From: Streptomyces achromogenes
Lineage (GTDB): Bacteria; Actinomycetota; Actinomycetes; Streptomycetales; Streptomycetaceae
Direction of reading: 5' to 3'
Assembly: GCF_030816715.1 (NCBI RefSeq)
Contig: NZ_JAUSYH010000001.1
Span: 4,836,001-4,900,000, forward strand
Length of the DNA: 64,000 nt
Part shown: one piece after another, positions 1 to 8,922 of the stretch
Numbering within the stretch: the stretch's first letter is position 1
Layout of the letters: the number at the start of each line of letters is the position of its first letter
Notes under the pieces: model-generated
The model's input: only the letters and a program-made list of their open reading frames with translations
Database searches by the model: none
Told to the model about the DNA's origin: nothing
Made by a program: the position numbers and the translations under genes

Positions 1-10
1 CCCGGAGGGA

Positions 11-26
11 GAGCCCTCGGGGGCTC
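11..26 (-). terminator. Hairpin at the end of acsA
   Basis: A 6-bp GC-only stem (GAGCCC/GGGCTC) with a TCGG loop overlaps the acsA stop codon. No T-run follows, which is usual for Streptomyces terminators. Confidence 0.5.
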
Positions 27-1986
27 AGTCCTCGCTGGGTGCGGCGGGGAGCTTGGCCTGGATGAGGTCCATGACCGTGGAGTCGGTCAGCGTGGTGACG
101 TCACCCAGCTGTCGGTTCTCCGCGACGTCCCGCAGCAGCCGGCGCATGATCTTGCCGGAGCGGGTCTTCGGCAGCTCCGCCACCGGCAGGACGCGCTTCG
201 GCTTGGCGATCGGCCCGAGCGTGGCGCCCACGTGGTTGCGCAGGTCGGCGACGAGATGCTCGTCCTCCGCGTTCGCCGTGCCGCGCAGGATGACGAAGGC
301 GACGATGGCCTGCCCGGTCGTCTCGTCCGCGGCGCCCACGACGGCGGCCTCGGCGACGGACGGGTGGGACACCAACGCCGACTCCACCTCGGTGGTGGAG
401 ATGTTGTGACCCGACACCAGCATCACGTCGTCGACGCGCCCGAGGAGCCAGACGTCCCCGTCGTCGTCCTTCTTCGCCCCGTCGCCCGCGAAGTACCTGC
501 CCTCGAAGCGGGACCAGTAGGTGTCGAGGAACCGCTGGTCGTCGCCCCAGATGGTGCGCAGCATCGACGGCCACGGCTCGGTGAGGACCAGATAGCCGCC
601 GCCGCCGTTCGGCACCTCGTTGGCCTCGTCGTCGACGACGGTCGCGGAGATGCCCGGCAGCGGCGTCTGCGCCGACCCCGGCTTGGTCGCCGTCACGCCG
701 GGCAGCGGCGAGATCATCATCGCGCCGGTCTCGGTCTGCCACCAGGTGTCCACGACGGGCGTGCGGTCGCCCCCGATGTGCTTGCGGTACCAGATCCACG
801 CCTCGGGGTTGATCGGCTCCCCGACCGAGCCCAGCACGCGCAGGCTGCCGAGGTCGAACTTCGCGGGGATGTCGTCGCCCCACTTCATGAACGTGCGGAT
901 GGCGGTCGGCGCCGTGTACAGGATCGTGACCCCGTACTTCTGCACGATTTCCCAGAAGCGGCCTTGGTGCGGGGTGTCGGGCGTGCCCTCGTACATGACC
1001 TGCGTCGCGCCGTTGGCCAGCGGCCCGTACACGATGTAGGAGTGCCCGGTGACCCAGCCGACGTCGGCGGTGCACCAGTACACGTCGGTCTCGGGTTTGA
1101 GGTCGAAGACCGCGTGGTGGGTGTAGGCGGTCTGCGTGAGGTAGCCGCCGGAGGTGTGCAGGATGCCCTTGGGCTTACCCGTGGTGCCGGAGGTGTAGAG
1201 GATGAAGAGCGGGTGCTCGGCCTCGAACGCCTCGGGCGTGTGCTCGGCCGACTGCCGGTCGACGGCCTCGTGCCACCACACGTCGCGGCCCTCGGTCCAG
1301 GCCACCTCCTGGCCGGTGCGTCGCACCACGAGGACGTGCTCGACGTTGTCCACGCGCGCCACGGCGTCGTCGACGGCCGGCTTCAGCGCGGACGGCTTGC
1401 CGCGCCGGTAACCGCCGTCGGACGTGATGACGACCTTGGCGTCCGCGTCCTGGATCCGGGTGGCCAGCGCGTCCGCCGAGAAGCCGCCGAAGACGACGGA
1501 GTGCGCCGCGCCGATCCGGGCGCAGGCGAGCATCGCGATCGCCGTCTCGGGGATCATCGGCATGTACACCGCGACCCGGTCGCCCTTGCGAACTCCCAGC
1601 TCCAGCAGGGCGTTGGCGGCCTTGGAGACTTCGTCCTTGAGCTCGGCGTAGGAAAGTGCGCGGCTGTCGCCCGGTTCACCCTCGAAGTGGATGGCGACCC
1701 GGTCTCCGTTGCCGGCCTCCACGTGCCGGTCGACGCAGTTGTACGCGACGTTGAGTTCGCCGTCCTTGAACCACTTGGCGAACGGCGGGTTCGACCAGTC
1801 CAGCGTCTCGGTCGGCTCCTTGGCCCAGGTGAGCCGACGCGCCTGCTCGGCCCAGAAGCCGAGCCTGTCAGCCTTGGCCTGCTCGTACGCCTCCGCCGTG
1901 ACGTTGGCGTGGGCCGCCAGCTCGGCGGGCGGCGTGAACCTGCGCTCTTCCTTGAGCAGGTTGGAAAGTGAAGGAGACTCGGTCAT
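25..1986 (-). CDS. acsA: Acetyl-CoA synthetase (AMP-forming)
   Basis: Activates acetate with ATP and CoA to acetyl-CoA in the cytoplasm through an acetyl-adenylate. The 653 residues are the usual family length. Visible motifs are the adenylation P-loop YTSGTTGKPKG, the WWQTETG core motif and a C-terminal TRSGKIMRR. The lysine of that last motif is the conserved catalytic lysine, which is reversibly acetylated in this family. The start is the ATG at 1986 (MTESPSLSN), preceded by GAAGGAGAG. An in-frame extension to 2088 exists but is low-complexity and has no ribosome binding site. The gene appears monocistronic, with a 345-bp gap to its upstream neighbour. Assignment is very secure. Confidence 0.97.
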   Translation of the reverse strand: MTESPSLSNLLKEERRFTPPAELAAHANVTAEAYEQAKADRLGFWAEQARRLTWAKEPTETLDWSNPPFAKWFKDGELNVAYNCVDRHVEAGNGDRVAIHFEGEPGDSRALSYAELKDEVSKAANALLELGVRKGDRVAVYMPMIPETAIAMLACARIGAAHSVVFGGFSADALATRIQDADAKVVITSDGGYRRGKPSALKPAVDDAVARVDNVEHVLVVRRTGQEVAWTEGRDVWWHEAVDRQSAEHTPEAFEAEHPLFILYTSGTTGKPKGILHTSGGYLTQTAYTHHAVFDLKPETDVYWCTADVGWVTGHSYIVYGPLANGATQVMYEGTPDTPHQGRFWEIVQKYGVTILYTAPTAIRTFMKWGDDIPAKFDLGSLRVLGSVGEPINPEAWIWYRKHIGGDRTPVVDTWWQTETGAMMISPLPGVTATKPGSAQTPLPGISATVVDDEANEVPNGGGGYLVLTEPWPSMLRTIWGDDQRFLDTYWSRFEGRYFAGDGAKKDDDGDVWLLGRVDDVMLVSGHNISTTEVESALVSHPSVAEAAVVGAADETTGQAIVAFVILRGTANAEDEHLVADLRNHVGATLGPIAKPKRVLPVAELPKTRSGKIMRRLLRDVAENRQLGDVTTLTDSTVMDLIQAKLPAAPSED

Positions 1987-2331
1987 ACGCCACTCTCCTT
2001 CCCCAGCAGGTTGGCCAGGCTTTCGTTGTTCACGACATCTCCCTCTCGAAGGGTGTCCGTGTCCGTTGTGTCCCAGGCCACAGCTCATCAGACCCGAGGG
2101 GCCGGTGACAAGGGCCGACGAATAATTGGTTTAGACCTGCCCGGGGTGGTGGGGCGCCCCGGCGCGGGGGTTGCGGCGCCGGGGTGGTCGGTTCTGAGGA
2201 GCGGGCCGGGGTGACGTGAGGTGCTCGCCCCCGTCGCGGTGCGCCAGGGGTCACCCGTACCCACGGACACGGGGCGGGAGGAGTTCAGCAGGTGTAACGC
2301 CTCTCACACCGCCCGCCCCGTCGGCCGTGGC
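1987..2331. other. Gap between acsA and the SulP gene
   Basis: No convincing gene. It must hold the acsA promoter near its left end, although no clear -10/-35 pair stands out. A GC-rich imperfect hairpin (CCCCGGCGC/GCGCCGGGG, about 2157-2184) may end the SulP transcript. Confidence 0.4.
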
Positions 2332-5175
2332 TCAGGCGGACACGTCCGCCACCCCGACGTGGTCGAAGACCTCGCCGCCGTCCGGCCCGGCCCCGGTGAG
2401 CAGATACGTCTGTGCCTCGCCGACATGGAAGTACAGCCCGTGCAGCTCCAGCGCCCCGGCCTGAAGCGCCCGGGTCACGGACGGGTGTGTGCGCAGGTGC
2501 TCGAGCTGCTGGACGACATTGGTCAGGCACAGCTGTTCGGCTGTGTCCGCCGCCGCCCGTCCGGCCAGCCGAGCGACGGGACGGCTGTGGTCGGCCATCC
2601 GCTCCAGGCTCGGCAGGCCGTGCCGCAGCCACCGTCTCAGCGGCGTGCGCGCCGCGCCGGGCTCGCAGGTGAGCAGCGCCTGCATGGCTCCGCACCCCGA
2701 GTGGCCGCACACGGTGATGGACCGCACGTTCAGCACGTCCACCGCGTACTCGATCGCGGCGGCCACCGAGTCGTCCCCGCTCTCTTCGCCGGGCGGGGGC
2801 ACCAGGTTGCCCACGTTGCGCACCACGAACAGGTCGCCGGGACCACTGGAGGTGATCATCGACGTGACCAGCCGTGAGTCGGCGCAGGCGAGGAACAGCT
2901 GGGACGGCTGCTGCCCCTCCCGCGCCAGTCGGGCCAGCTCGCCCCGCACCAGCGGCGCGGTGTTGCGCTGGAACGCGCTGATGCCACGGACGAGCCGGCG
3001 TGCGCTCGGCTCGGACGCCCTCGGTTCGGTTCCGCTTCCCGGCCCCACGGCTTCGGCAGTTCCGGCGGACCGGTGGGCCCCGGCGTCTCCGTGGCCGTCA
3101 TCGGTCCTCCCGGTACGGGCGCAGGCGCCGCTGCCGGGATTGCCGCCGACTTCGAGAGCCCCGTCGGCATCGGCGGGCCCATCGCCCCCGGACCGGGCCC
3201 CGTCGGCCGCGGCTTCGGCCGCCGATCCGTCTGCCTCGGCGAGGCCCGCGAAGCCGTGCCCTGGCTCGTCATGCACTGGCTCGTCATGCACTGTCACGCC
3301 ATGCATCGGTTCGCTGTACCACCTGACCGGTTCCCTGGCCGACGGCGTCGGCTCCGAGGTGCCGGACTCGCCACCCGAACCGGTGCCCGAACCGGTGCCC
3401 GAACCGGTGCCCGAGCCGGTGCCCGAACCGGTGTCGGCACTTCCGTCGGCACTGCCGTCGGCACCTTCGAGGAGGGACAGCGGGGCGGAACGCGGCTGCT
3501 CGCACTGGTGGTTGCGCCAAGGCGTCCAGGGACGGCAGCGGCAGTCGGCGAGGGCAGCGCCCACTTCCTGGCCGTCAGCGGCGCCTTCGGCGGCGGCAGG
3601 CTCGAGGAGTCTGCCCCCGAAGGCGGAGCGCCGGCCGGTCAGGTCGACGGAGCCGCCGTGTGCGGTGTGCGTCTTCTGCCAGTGCTGCAGGGACTCGTAA
3701 GCGGCGTGATCCATGAAGGAGCCGTCCAACTCGACGACGACATGGGTGCCTTGGGGGACGAGGTGCAGGATGCGGCTGAGCCGCGGCACGGCCAGGAACG
3801 TCAACTGGCCTCTGACCTGTACGTGATGGACTCCTTCCTTCTCGGTGTGCGTGATGCGGGTGCGGGCGAGGCGGTGCAGGGCCACCGCCACGGCCACGGC
3901 GATGCCGAGGGCCACGCCTTCGAGGACTCCGAAGACGACCACTCCAAGGGTGGTGACGGCGTACACCAGCACCTCTCGGTGGCGCGTCACCGTGCGAATG
4001 TGGTGCAGGGACACCATCTGGATACCGACGGCCATCACCAGGGCGGCGAGTGAGGCGAGCGGGATGAGATCCAGGATCGGGACCATCAGCAGCGCGGCGA
4101 CTACTACGAGAACGCCGTGCAGCATCGTGGAGTTCCGGCTCACGGCACCGGCTCGGACGTTCGCCGAACTGCGCACGGCCACGCCCGCGACCGGGAGTCC
4201 GCCGAGCGCGCCGGAGACGATGTTGGCCGCGCCCTGGCCGAGCAGCTCGCGGTCCAGATCGGAGCGGCCGACGCGGGCGGAGCGGGAACCGAGCAGGCCG
4301 GGGCGGGTGGCGATCATCTTGTCCACGGCGACCGCGCCGAGCAGCGACTGGACACTGCAGACGAGCGTGGTGGTGAGCACGGCGGCCACCAGCCCGAGCA
4401 CCGGCCCCTCGGGGAGCCCGGCCAGGGCGTGACTGCTCCAGGACGGCAGGTCGACCTTCGGCAGGGTGAGGCCGGCGAGCGCGGCCATGGTGGTCGCGCC
4501 GGTGACCGCGACCAGCGCGGCGGGCACCTTGTTCAGCAGGCGGCCCGCCCGCCCGGGGATACGCGGCCAGAGCAGCAGCAGGGCCAGCGTCAGCGCGCTC
4601 ACGACGACGGCCGCGGGGTGCAGGTCGGCCAACTGGGGTGGCAGGCTTCGAAGGTTGTCGAGAACGGAACTCTGCGGATTGCCGCCGAGGACGACATGGA
4701 GCTGAGCGACGGCGATGGTGACGCCGATGCCGGCGAGCATGCCGTGCACGATGGCGGGACTGACGGCGAGGGCCGTGCGCGCCACGCGCAGACAGCCGAG
4801 GCCCAGCTGGGCGAGTCCGGCGAGAACGGTGATGGCGCAGGTCGTCCGCCATCCGTAGCGCTGGATGAGATCGGCGGTGACGACGGTCAGGCCCGCAGCG
4901 GGGCCGCTGACCTGGAGTGGCGACCCGCCGATCCAGCCGGCGACGATCCCGCCCACGGCGGCGGCGACGAGGCCGGCCTGAAGGGGCGCGCCGGTGGCGA
5001 GGGCGATGCCGAGGGACAGCGGGAGGGCGATCAGGAACACCGCGATCGACGCGGAGACATCGGCGCCCGCGACGCGGAAGCGGCGGTGAGGGGGTGGTGG
5101 CGGACTGTGGGGCTGCTGGACGCGCTTCGTTCGCTTCGAGTGGGCGGTGGTGCGGGTGGGGACGCAGGCGGACAT
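2332..5175 (-). CDS. SulP anion transporter fused to beta-carbonic anhydrase
   Basis: Predicted inner-membrane transporter for bicarbonate or sulfate with its own carbonic anhydrase. Residues about 35-435 are a SulP permease with many hydrophobic helices. Residues about 440-525 look like a STAS domain. Residues about 525-745 are a low-complexity Gly/Ser/Ala/Glu linker that includes a Thr-Gly-Ser-Gly tandem repeat. Residues about 745-940 are a beta-carbonic anhydrase with the zinc and catalytic motifs ACADSR and GHSGCG (Cys, Asp-Arg dyad, His, Cys). All ligands are present, so the enzyme half should be active. Bicarbonate is the likeliest substrate because the fused domain interconverts CO2 and bicarbonate; this is inference. 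Start ATG has GGAG nine bases upstream. SulP-CA fusions are known in actinobacteria, but this linker is long. Confidence 0.9.
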   Translation of the reverse strand: MSACVPTRTTAHSKRTKRVQQPHSPPPPPHRRFRVAGADVSASIAVFLIALPLSLGIALATGAPLQAGLVAAAVGGIVAGWIGGSPLQVSGPAAGLTVVTADLIQRYGWRTTCAITVLAGLAQLGLGCLRVARTALAVSPAIVHGMLAGIGVTIAVAQLHVVLGGNPQSSVLDNLRSLPPQLADLHPAAVVVSALTLALLLLWPRIPGRAGRLLNKVPAALVAVTGATTMAALAGLTLPKVDLPSWSSHALAGLPEGPVLGLVAAVLTTTLVCSVQSLLGAVAVDKMIATRPGLLGSRSARVGRSDLDRELLGQGAANIVSGALGGLPVAGVAVRSSANVRAGAVSRNSTMLHGVLVVVAALLMVPILDLIPLASLAALVMAVGIQMVSLHHIRTVTRHREVLVYAVTTLGVVVFGVLEGVALGIAVAVAVALHRLARTRITHTEKEGVHHVQVRGQLTFLAVPRLSRILHLVPQGTHVVVELDGSFMDHAAYESLQHWQKTHTAHGGSVDLTGRRSAFGGRLLEPAAAEGAADGQEVGAALADCRCRPWTPWRNHQCEQPRSAPLSLLEGADGSADGSADTGSGTGSGTGSGTGSGTGSGGESGTSEPTPSAREPVRWYSEPMHGVTVHDEPVHDEPGHGFAGLAEADGSAAEAAADGARSGGDGPADADGALEVGGNPGSGACARTGRTDDGHGDAGAHRSAGTAEAVGPGSGTEPRASEPSARRLVRGISAFQRNTAPLVRGELARLAREGQQPSQLFLACADSRLVTSMITSSGPGDLFVVRNVGNLVPPPGEESGDDSVAAAIEYAVDVLNVRSITVCGHSGCGAMQALLTCEPGAARTPLRRWLRHGLPSLERMADHSRPVARLAGRAAADTAEQLCLTNVVQQLEHLRTHPSVTRALQAGALELHGLYFHVGEAQTYLLTGAGPDGGEVFDHVGVADVSA
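3377..3436 (-). repeat. 12-bp tandem repeat in the SulP-CA linker
   Basis: Five consecutive 12-bp units of GAACCGGTGCCC. The fourth and fifth have one to three changes. They encode the Thr-Gly-Ser-Gly repeats of the linker in frame, so copy-number change would only alter linker length. Confidence 0.9.
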
Positions 5176-5511
5176 GGTTCCCGTCTCCTCCGGGGCAGCG
5201 CGGTCGCGGAACAGGTGGTCCCCCGGCTGTGGCGGGGGCGGTCGCGGCCGTGGGTCACGGCGTGCAGCGGCGGGATGAATCTCAACGCTCGGTAAACGAA
5301 TCGTAATGCAGAGTAAAGGTCAAGCATGGATTTTTGCGGCAAATAGGGCAAGAAATCGCCTGAAAGGGTGAAGTGGTCTTTTTATCGGCTTGTCGTACTA
5401 ATTCCCTCTCGATCTCATGCGATCTTGACGGCGCCGTCGGCTCGTTCCGGCGCGTCGTCAGAGAACGCCGTCGCCGGCGTTGGCCGAGAGAAGGAAGAAG
5501 GTGGGCCGGAC
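5176..5511. promoter_or_regulatory. Divergent promoter region, SulP-CA / deacetylase lipoprotein
   Basis: 336 bp between divergent genes. The stretch about 5285-5400 is clearly AT-richer than its surroundings, as expected for promoters. I cannot assign individual -10/-35 boxes with confidence. Confidence 0.4.
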
Positions 5512-6792
5512 ATGGCCGCCACCCAGAGGATCGCCGCAGGCGCAGTGGTCGCCGCGGCCGTAGCCGCATCGCTCGCCGGTTGCGCCACGGGAACCGGTGG
5601 TTCCCATGGCTCCGAGGAAGGGGTTTCGGGGGCGGAGAAGGCGAAGCCGGCGCCCGCGCCCAAGAGCCTCGTCCGGCTGATCGGCGACGGCTCCACCGCG
5701 TACACCGGAGCACAACCCCACCTGCCCCGGGCTGAACGCCTCAAGCCGGGCCAGAAGCCGCCGCAGTTCGTGGTCTTCTCCTGGGACGGCGCCGGCGAGG
5801 ACAGCCAGAAGCTCTTCTCCCACTTCCGCAAGGTCGCCAGGGACAACCACGCGACCATGACCTACTTCCTCAGCGGCGTGTACATGCTGCCGGAGGAGAA
5901 GGCCGACCTGTACAAGCCGCCGCAGCATTCGCCGGGGCGCTCGGACATCGGGTTCAACGACGAGCAGGGCATCGCCGCCACCGTGAAGCAGCTGCGCCTG
6001 GCGTGGCTGGAGGGCAACGAGATCGGCACCCATTTCAACGGCCACTTCTGCGGCAAGAACGGCGGCGTCGGCGAGTGGTCCGTCGAGGAGTGGAAGGACG
6101 AGATCGACCAGGCCAAACAGTTCGTCAAGACCTGGAAGAGCAACACCGGCATGAAGAAGGCGCCCCCGCTGCCCTTCGACTACGACAAGGAGCTCGTCGG
6201 CGCGCGCACGCCCTGCCTCGAGGGTCAGAAGAACTTCATGACCGCCGCGCGCCGGCTCGGCTTCCGCTACGACACCAGCGGCGTCAACAACCAGGTCTGG
6301 CCCGGCAGGAAGCAGGGCCTGTGGGACCTGTCCATGCAGCTCGTGCCCTTCCCCGGCCACCGCTACGAGCAGCTCACCATGGACTACAACTACATGGTCA
6401 ACCAGTCCGGCACCGCCACCCAGGGCGACCGGGCCAAGTTCGCCTACTGGGGCGACCAGATGCGCGACAGCCTGCTCAAGGGCTTCCACCGGGCCTATGA
6501 CGGCAATCGCGCGCCGCTGATCATCGGCAACCACTTCGAGTCCTGGAACGGCGGCACGTACATGCGCGCCGTCGAGCAGGTCGTCGAGCACGTCTGCAAC
6601 AAACCCGACGTGCGCTGTGTGTCCTTCCGGCAGCTGGCCGACTGGCTGGACGCCCAGGACCCGGCGGCCCTCGCCAGGATGCGCACCCTGGGCGTGGGCG
6701 AGGCCCCGAAGCAGGGCTGGGCGTCCTTCCTCTCCGGCCACCCGGCCCCTGCCCCCAAAGGCGTGCCCGGGGCGCCCGCGGTGAAGCAGTAG
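5512..6792 (+). CDS. Lipoprotein with polysaccharide deacetylase-like fold
   Basis: Predicted cell-surface lipoprotein of 426 residues. A short basic N-terminus, a hydrophobic stretch and the lipobox LAGC precede a Gly/Lys/Pro-rich tether. The rest resembles NodB/CE4 deacetylases. SWDGAG sits where the catalytic Asp motif is expected, and EIGTHFNGHFC supplies an HxxxH metal pair. The full CE4 motif set is not obvious, so substrate and activity are unproven; peptidoglycan or another envelope glycan is plausible. The start is taken as the ATG at 5512 because it gives the signal peptide directly, after AAGGAAGAAGG. An upstream in-frame start at 5368 would bury the signal sequence. It converges with the next gene across a strong terminator. 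Confidence 0.72.
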   Translation: MAATQRIAAGAVVAAAVAASLAGCATGTGGSHGSEEGVSGAEKAKPAPAPKSLVRLIGDGSTAYTGAQPHLPRAERLKPGQKPPQFVVFSWDGAGEDSQKLFSHFRKVARDNHATMTYFLSGVYMLPEEKADLYKPPQHSPGRSDIGFNDEQGIAATVKQLRLAWLEGNEIGTHFNGHFCGKNGGVGEWSVEEWKDEIDQAKQFVKTWKSNTGMKKAPPLPFDYDKELVGARTPCLEGQKNFMTAARRLGFRYDTSGVNNQVWPGRKQGLWDLSMQLVPFPGHRYEQLTMDYNYMVNQSGTATQGDRAKFAYWGDQMRDSLLKGFHRAYDGNRAPLIIGNHFESWNGGTYMRAVEQVVEHVCNKPDVRCVSFRQLADWLDAQDPAALARMRTLGVGEAPKQGWASFLSGHPAPAPKGVPGAPAVKQ

Positions 6793-6837
6793 CCAACGAG
6801 GACCATCGACGCCGGCCGGCGCGGGTGCCGGCGGTCA

Positions 6838-6867
6838 CGGCAGGCGCCGCCGACGGGGCGCCTGCCG
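6838..6867. terminator. Bidirectional terminator between convergent genes
   Basis: A perfect 11-bp stem (CGGCAGGCGCC/GGCGCCTGCCG) with an 8-nt loop lies between the ends of the lipoprotein gene and the CooC-like gene. Confidence 0.8.
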
Positions 6868-6886
6868 AAGGGGACGGCCGAATCCG

Positions 6887-7874
6887 TCACACGGAGGCTG
6901 TGGCGGTGGCGCCTTCCCCGAGGACGAAGCCGGGGTCGACCTGCGCGGCCAGGTCGGCCCCGGTGCGTTCGTTGCCCCAGGACTCGGGCGTTCTTGAGGT
7001 GGAAGTGCACCATCTGACGGGTGTAGCGCTCCCAGTCCCGCTTGTCGTACGCCGCGTCGACGGTCGTCCGCAGAAGGTCCAGAGCGTGACGGTTGGCGTC
7101 CTCCAGGAGCCCGAACCGGGGCGGCCGGCCCTTCTCCATCGCGCGCACCCAGTCCGAGTGCCCGACCGTCACGAGCAGGTCGTCGCCGACTTCCGTTCGG
7201 AGGAAGTCGACGTCGTCCCGGCCCTGCACCTTGTTGCCGACGACCTTCAGCTCGACGCCGAAGTCGCGGGCGTACTCCTTGTACTGGCGATAGACGGAGA
7301 CCCCCTTGCGCGTCGGTTCGGCGACGAGGAACGTGATGTCGAAGCGGGTGAACATGCCGGAGGCGAAGGAGTCCGAGCCGGCGGTCATGTCGACCACGAC
7401 GTACTCGTCACGACCGTCCACCAGGTGGTTCAGGCACAGCTCCACCGCCCCCGTCTTGGAGTGGTAGCAGGAGACCCCCAGGTCGGCTTCCGTGAAAGGT
7501 CCCGTGACCATCAAACGGACGGCGCCACCGTCGAGTTCCACCGGCCGGGCGCACGCGTCGTACACCGGGTTGTCCTCGCGCACCCGCAGCAGACGCGAGC
7601 CCCCGCCGGGCGGAGTCGTCTTGATCATCGTCTCGGCGGAGGCGACGCGGGGGTTGGAACCGCGCAGATAGTCCTTGATCAACGGCAGCCGGTCGCCCAT
7701 CGCGGGCAGTCCGGCGGCGTCCGACTCGTCGAGGCCGAGCGCGGGGCCGAGGTGCTGGTTGATGTCCGCGTCGACCGCGATGACGGGTGCGCCGGATTCG
7801 GCGAGGTGACGGATGAACAGGGAGGACAGGGTCGTCTTGCCGCTGCCGCCCTTCCCGACGAAAGCAATTTTCAT
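6887..7874 (-). pseudogene. CooC/MinD-like ATPase with an apparent +1 frameshift
   Basis: Cytoplasmic P-loop ATPase of the CooC/MinD/ParA class. The deviant Walker A is GKGGSGKTT right after the start (MKIAFVG), and VDAD and VVVDMTAGSDS follow. Members of this class insert metals into enzymes or position proteins; the partner here is unknown. The frame is open to about 6985, but the last 33 residues only read sensibly (ESWGNERTG to the end ATASV) after removing one base from the G-run at 6985-6987. That gives 328 residues and a stop at 6887. As written, the frame instead runs about 390 bases further, antisense into the deacetylase gene. This is either a sequencing error or a true C-terminal change. 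The start is the ATG at 7874; the GTG at 7880 is possible, and neither has a good Shine-Dalgarno. Confidence 0.7.
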
Positions 7875-7975
7875 GTTCACCAAGCGTAGTGACCAGTTAG
7901 CTGTATGTGACAGGAGTGCGTGAAGAAGACCACTCCTTCGTGGGGTGCGGGCGCCGGTTGCGTAGGGTCGTACTC

Positions 7976-8800
7976 ATGAGTACGACAGGCGCGTCCGCCG
8001 ATCCGCTTGCGGCCCTGGGCTCGTTGCCCGGCGTGGCCGAGTCCGTGGAGTCCGTCCGCAAGGCCGTGGACCGGGTCTACGGCCACCGCGTCATGCGCCG
8101 CCGCAGCGGCGCGGTCACTTCGGAGGCCGCCCTGCGCGGAGCCCGCGGCTCCGCGGCGCTGTCCGGGGCGGACTGGGCCCTGGAGGAGGTGCGCCGACGC
8201 AGCGACTTCGGCGTGGACGGTGAGGCGCGCGTCATGGGCGCCTCACTGCGGCTCACGGCGGAGGCGGGCCAGTTGCTGTCCATCTGGCGGCAGTCGCCCC
8301 TGCGGGTGCTGGCGCGCCTGCACCTCGTTGCCGCCGCGAGCAACGGTGACGAGGTCGGCCGCCCGCGCCACGCCGGGGAGCCGGTCGACGAGCCGTTGAT
8401 CGAGCTGCCCCTGCCGGTTGCGGACGAGCTGGCCGGCCGCCTGGAGGGCCTGTCCGAACTGATCATCGCGGGAGGGTCCGCGCCCGCCCTGGTGACGGCC
8501 GCGGTCGTGCACGGGGAGCTTCTGGCGCTCCGCCCCTTCACCTCCCACAACGGTCTGGTGGCGCGGGCCGCCGAGCGTGTCGTCCTGATCGGCAGCGGCC
8601 TCGACCCCAAGTCGGTCTGCCCCGCCGAGGTGGGGCACGCCGAGCTCGGCAGGGCCGCCTATCTCGCGGCCCTGGACGGCTACGCGTCCGGCACCCCGGA
8701 CGGCATGGCGGCGTGGATCACCCACTGCGGCAAAGCCGTGGAGCTGGGCGCCCGCGAGTCGACAGCGGTGTGCGAGGCGCTGCAGCGCGGAGCGGCATGA
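7976..8800 (+). CDS. Fic-like fold protein lacking the catalytic histidine
   Basis: A 274-residue protein usually annotated as hypothetical or oxidoreductase in Streptomyces. The segment ALRPFTSHNGLVARA (about residues 182-196) aligns with the Fic motif HPFxxGNGRxxR, but Arg replaces the catalytic His and the GNGR part is degenerate. AMPylation is therefore unlikely. A conserved N-terminal block (GHRVMRRRSG to about residue 75) resembles the helical region before Fic cores. No signal peptide or membrane segment. The start is the ATG at 7976; a 23-codon upstream extension is possible. It diverges from the CooC-like ATPase across about 100 bp, so the two may share control. Function unknown. Confidence 0.65.
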   Translation: MSTTGASADPLAALGSLPGVAESVESVRKAVDRVYGHRVMRRRSGAVTSEAALRGARGSAALSGADWALEEVRRRSDFGVDGEARVMGASLRLTAEAGQLLSIWRQSPLRVLARLHLVAAASNGDEVGRPRHAGEPVDEPLIELPLPVADELAGRLEGLSELIIAGGSAPALVTAAVVHGELLALRPFTSHNGLVARAAERVVLIGSGLDPKSVCPAEVGHAELGRAAYLAALDGYASGTPDGMAAWITHCGKAVELGARESTAVCEALQRGAA

Positions 8801-8861
8801 CGACACCCCGCGCGCGGACGGGCGTGGCGGCACCCCACGCGCGCGGGGGCAGCGGCATGAA

Positions 8862-8883
8862 AAAAGGCCCCACGTGGGGGCCC
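8862..8883 (-). terminator. Intrinsic terminator with U-run on the minus strand
   Basis: Read on the minus strand, a GC stem built from CCCCCACGTGGGG is followed by six T. It is one of the few textbook rho-independent terminators in this high-GC window. It lies about 380 bp beyond the HAD gene, which implies a separate short transcript ending here. Confidence 0.75.
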
Positions 8884-8894
8884 TGCAAAGGGTT

Positions 8895-8922
8895 GCGGCG
8901 GTACGAGTCCTCGTACCGCCGC
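8895..8922. repeat. Perfect 13-bp inverted repeat
   Basis: Arms GCGGCGGTACGAG and CTCGTACCGCCGC are separated by two bases. It could be a hairpin within the ncRNA or a palindromic protein-binding site. Confidence 0.85.

Noticed and set aside
3377..3436. Short regular repeats as a possible CRISPR array
   Set aside because: Units are 12 bp, directly adjacent with no spacers, and encode an in-frame protein linker. No other CRISPR-like spacing was seen in the window.
6495..6886. Continuation of the CooC-like ATPase into the deacetylase gene
   Set aside because: The extension is antisense to the deacetylase's conserved 3' part and is explained by a one-base frameshift; the proper stop lies at 6887.
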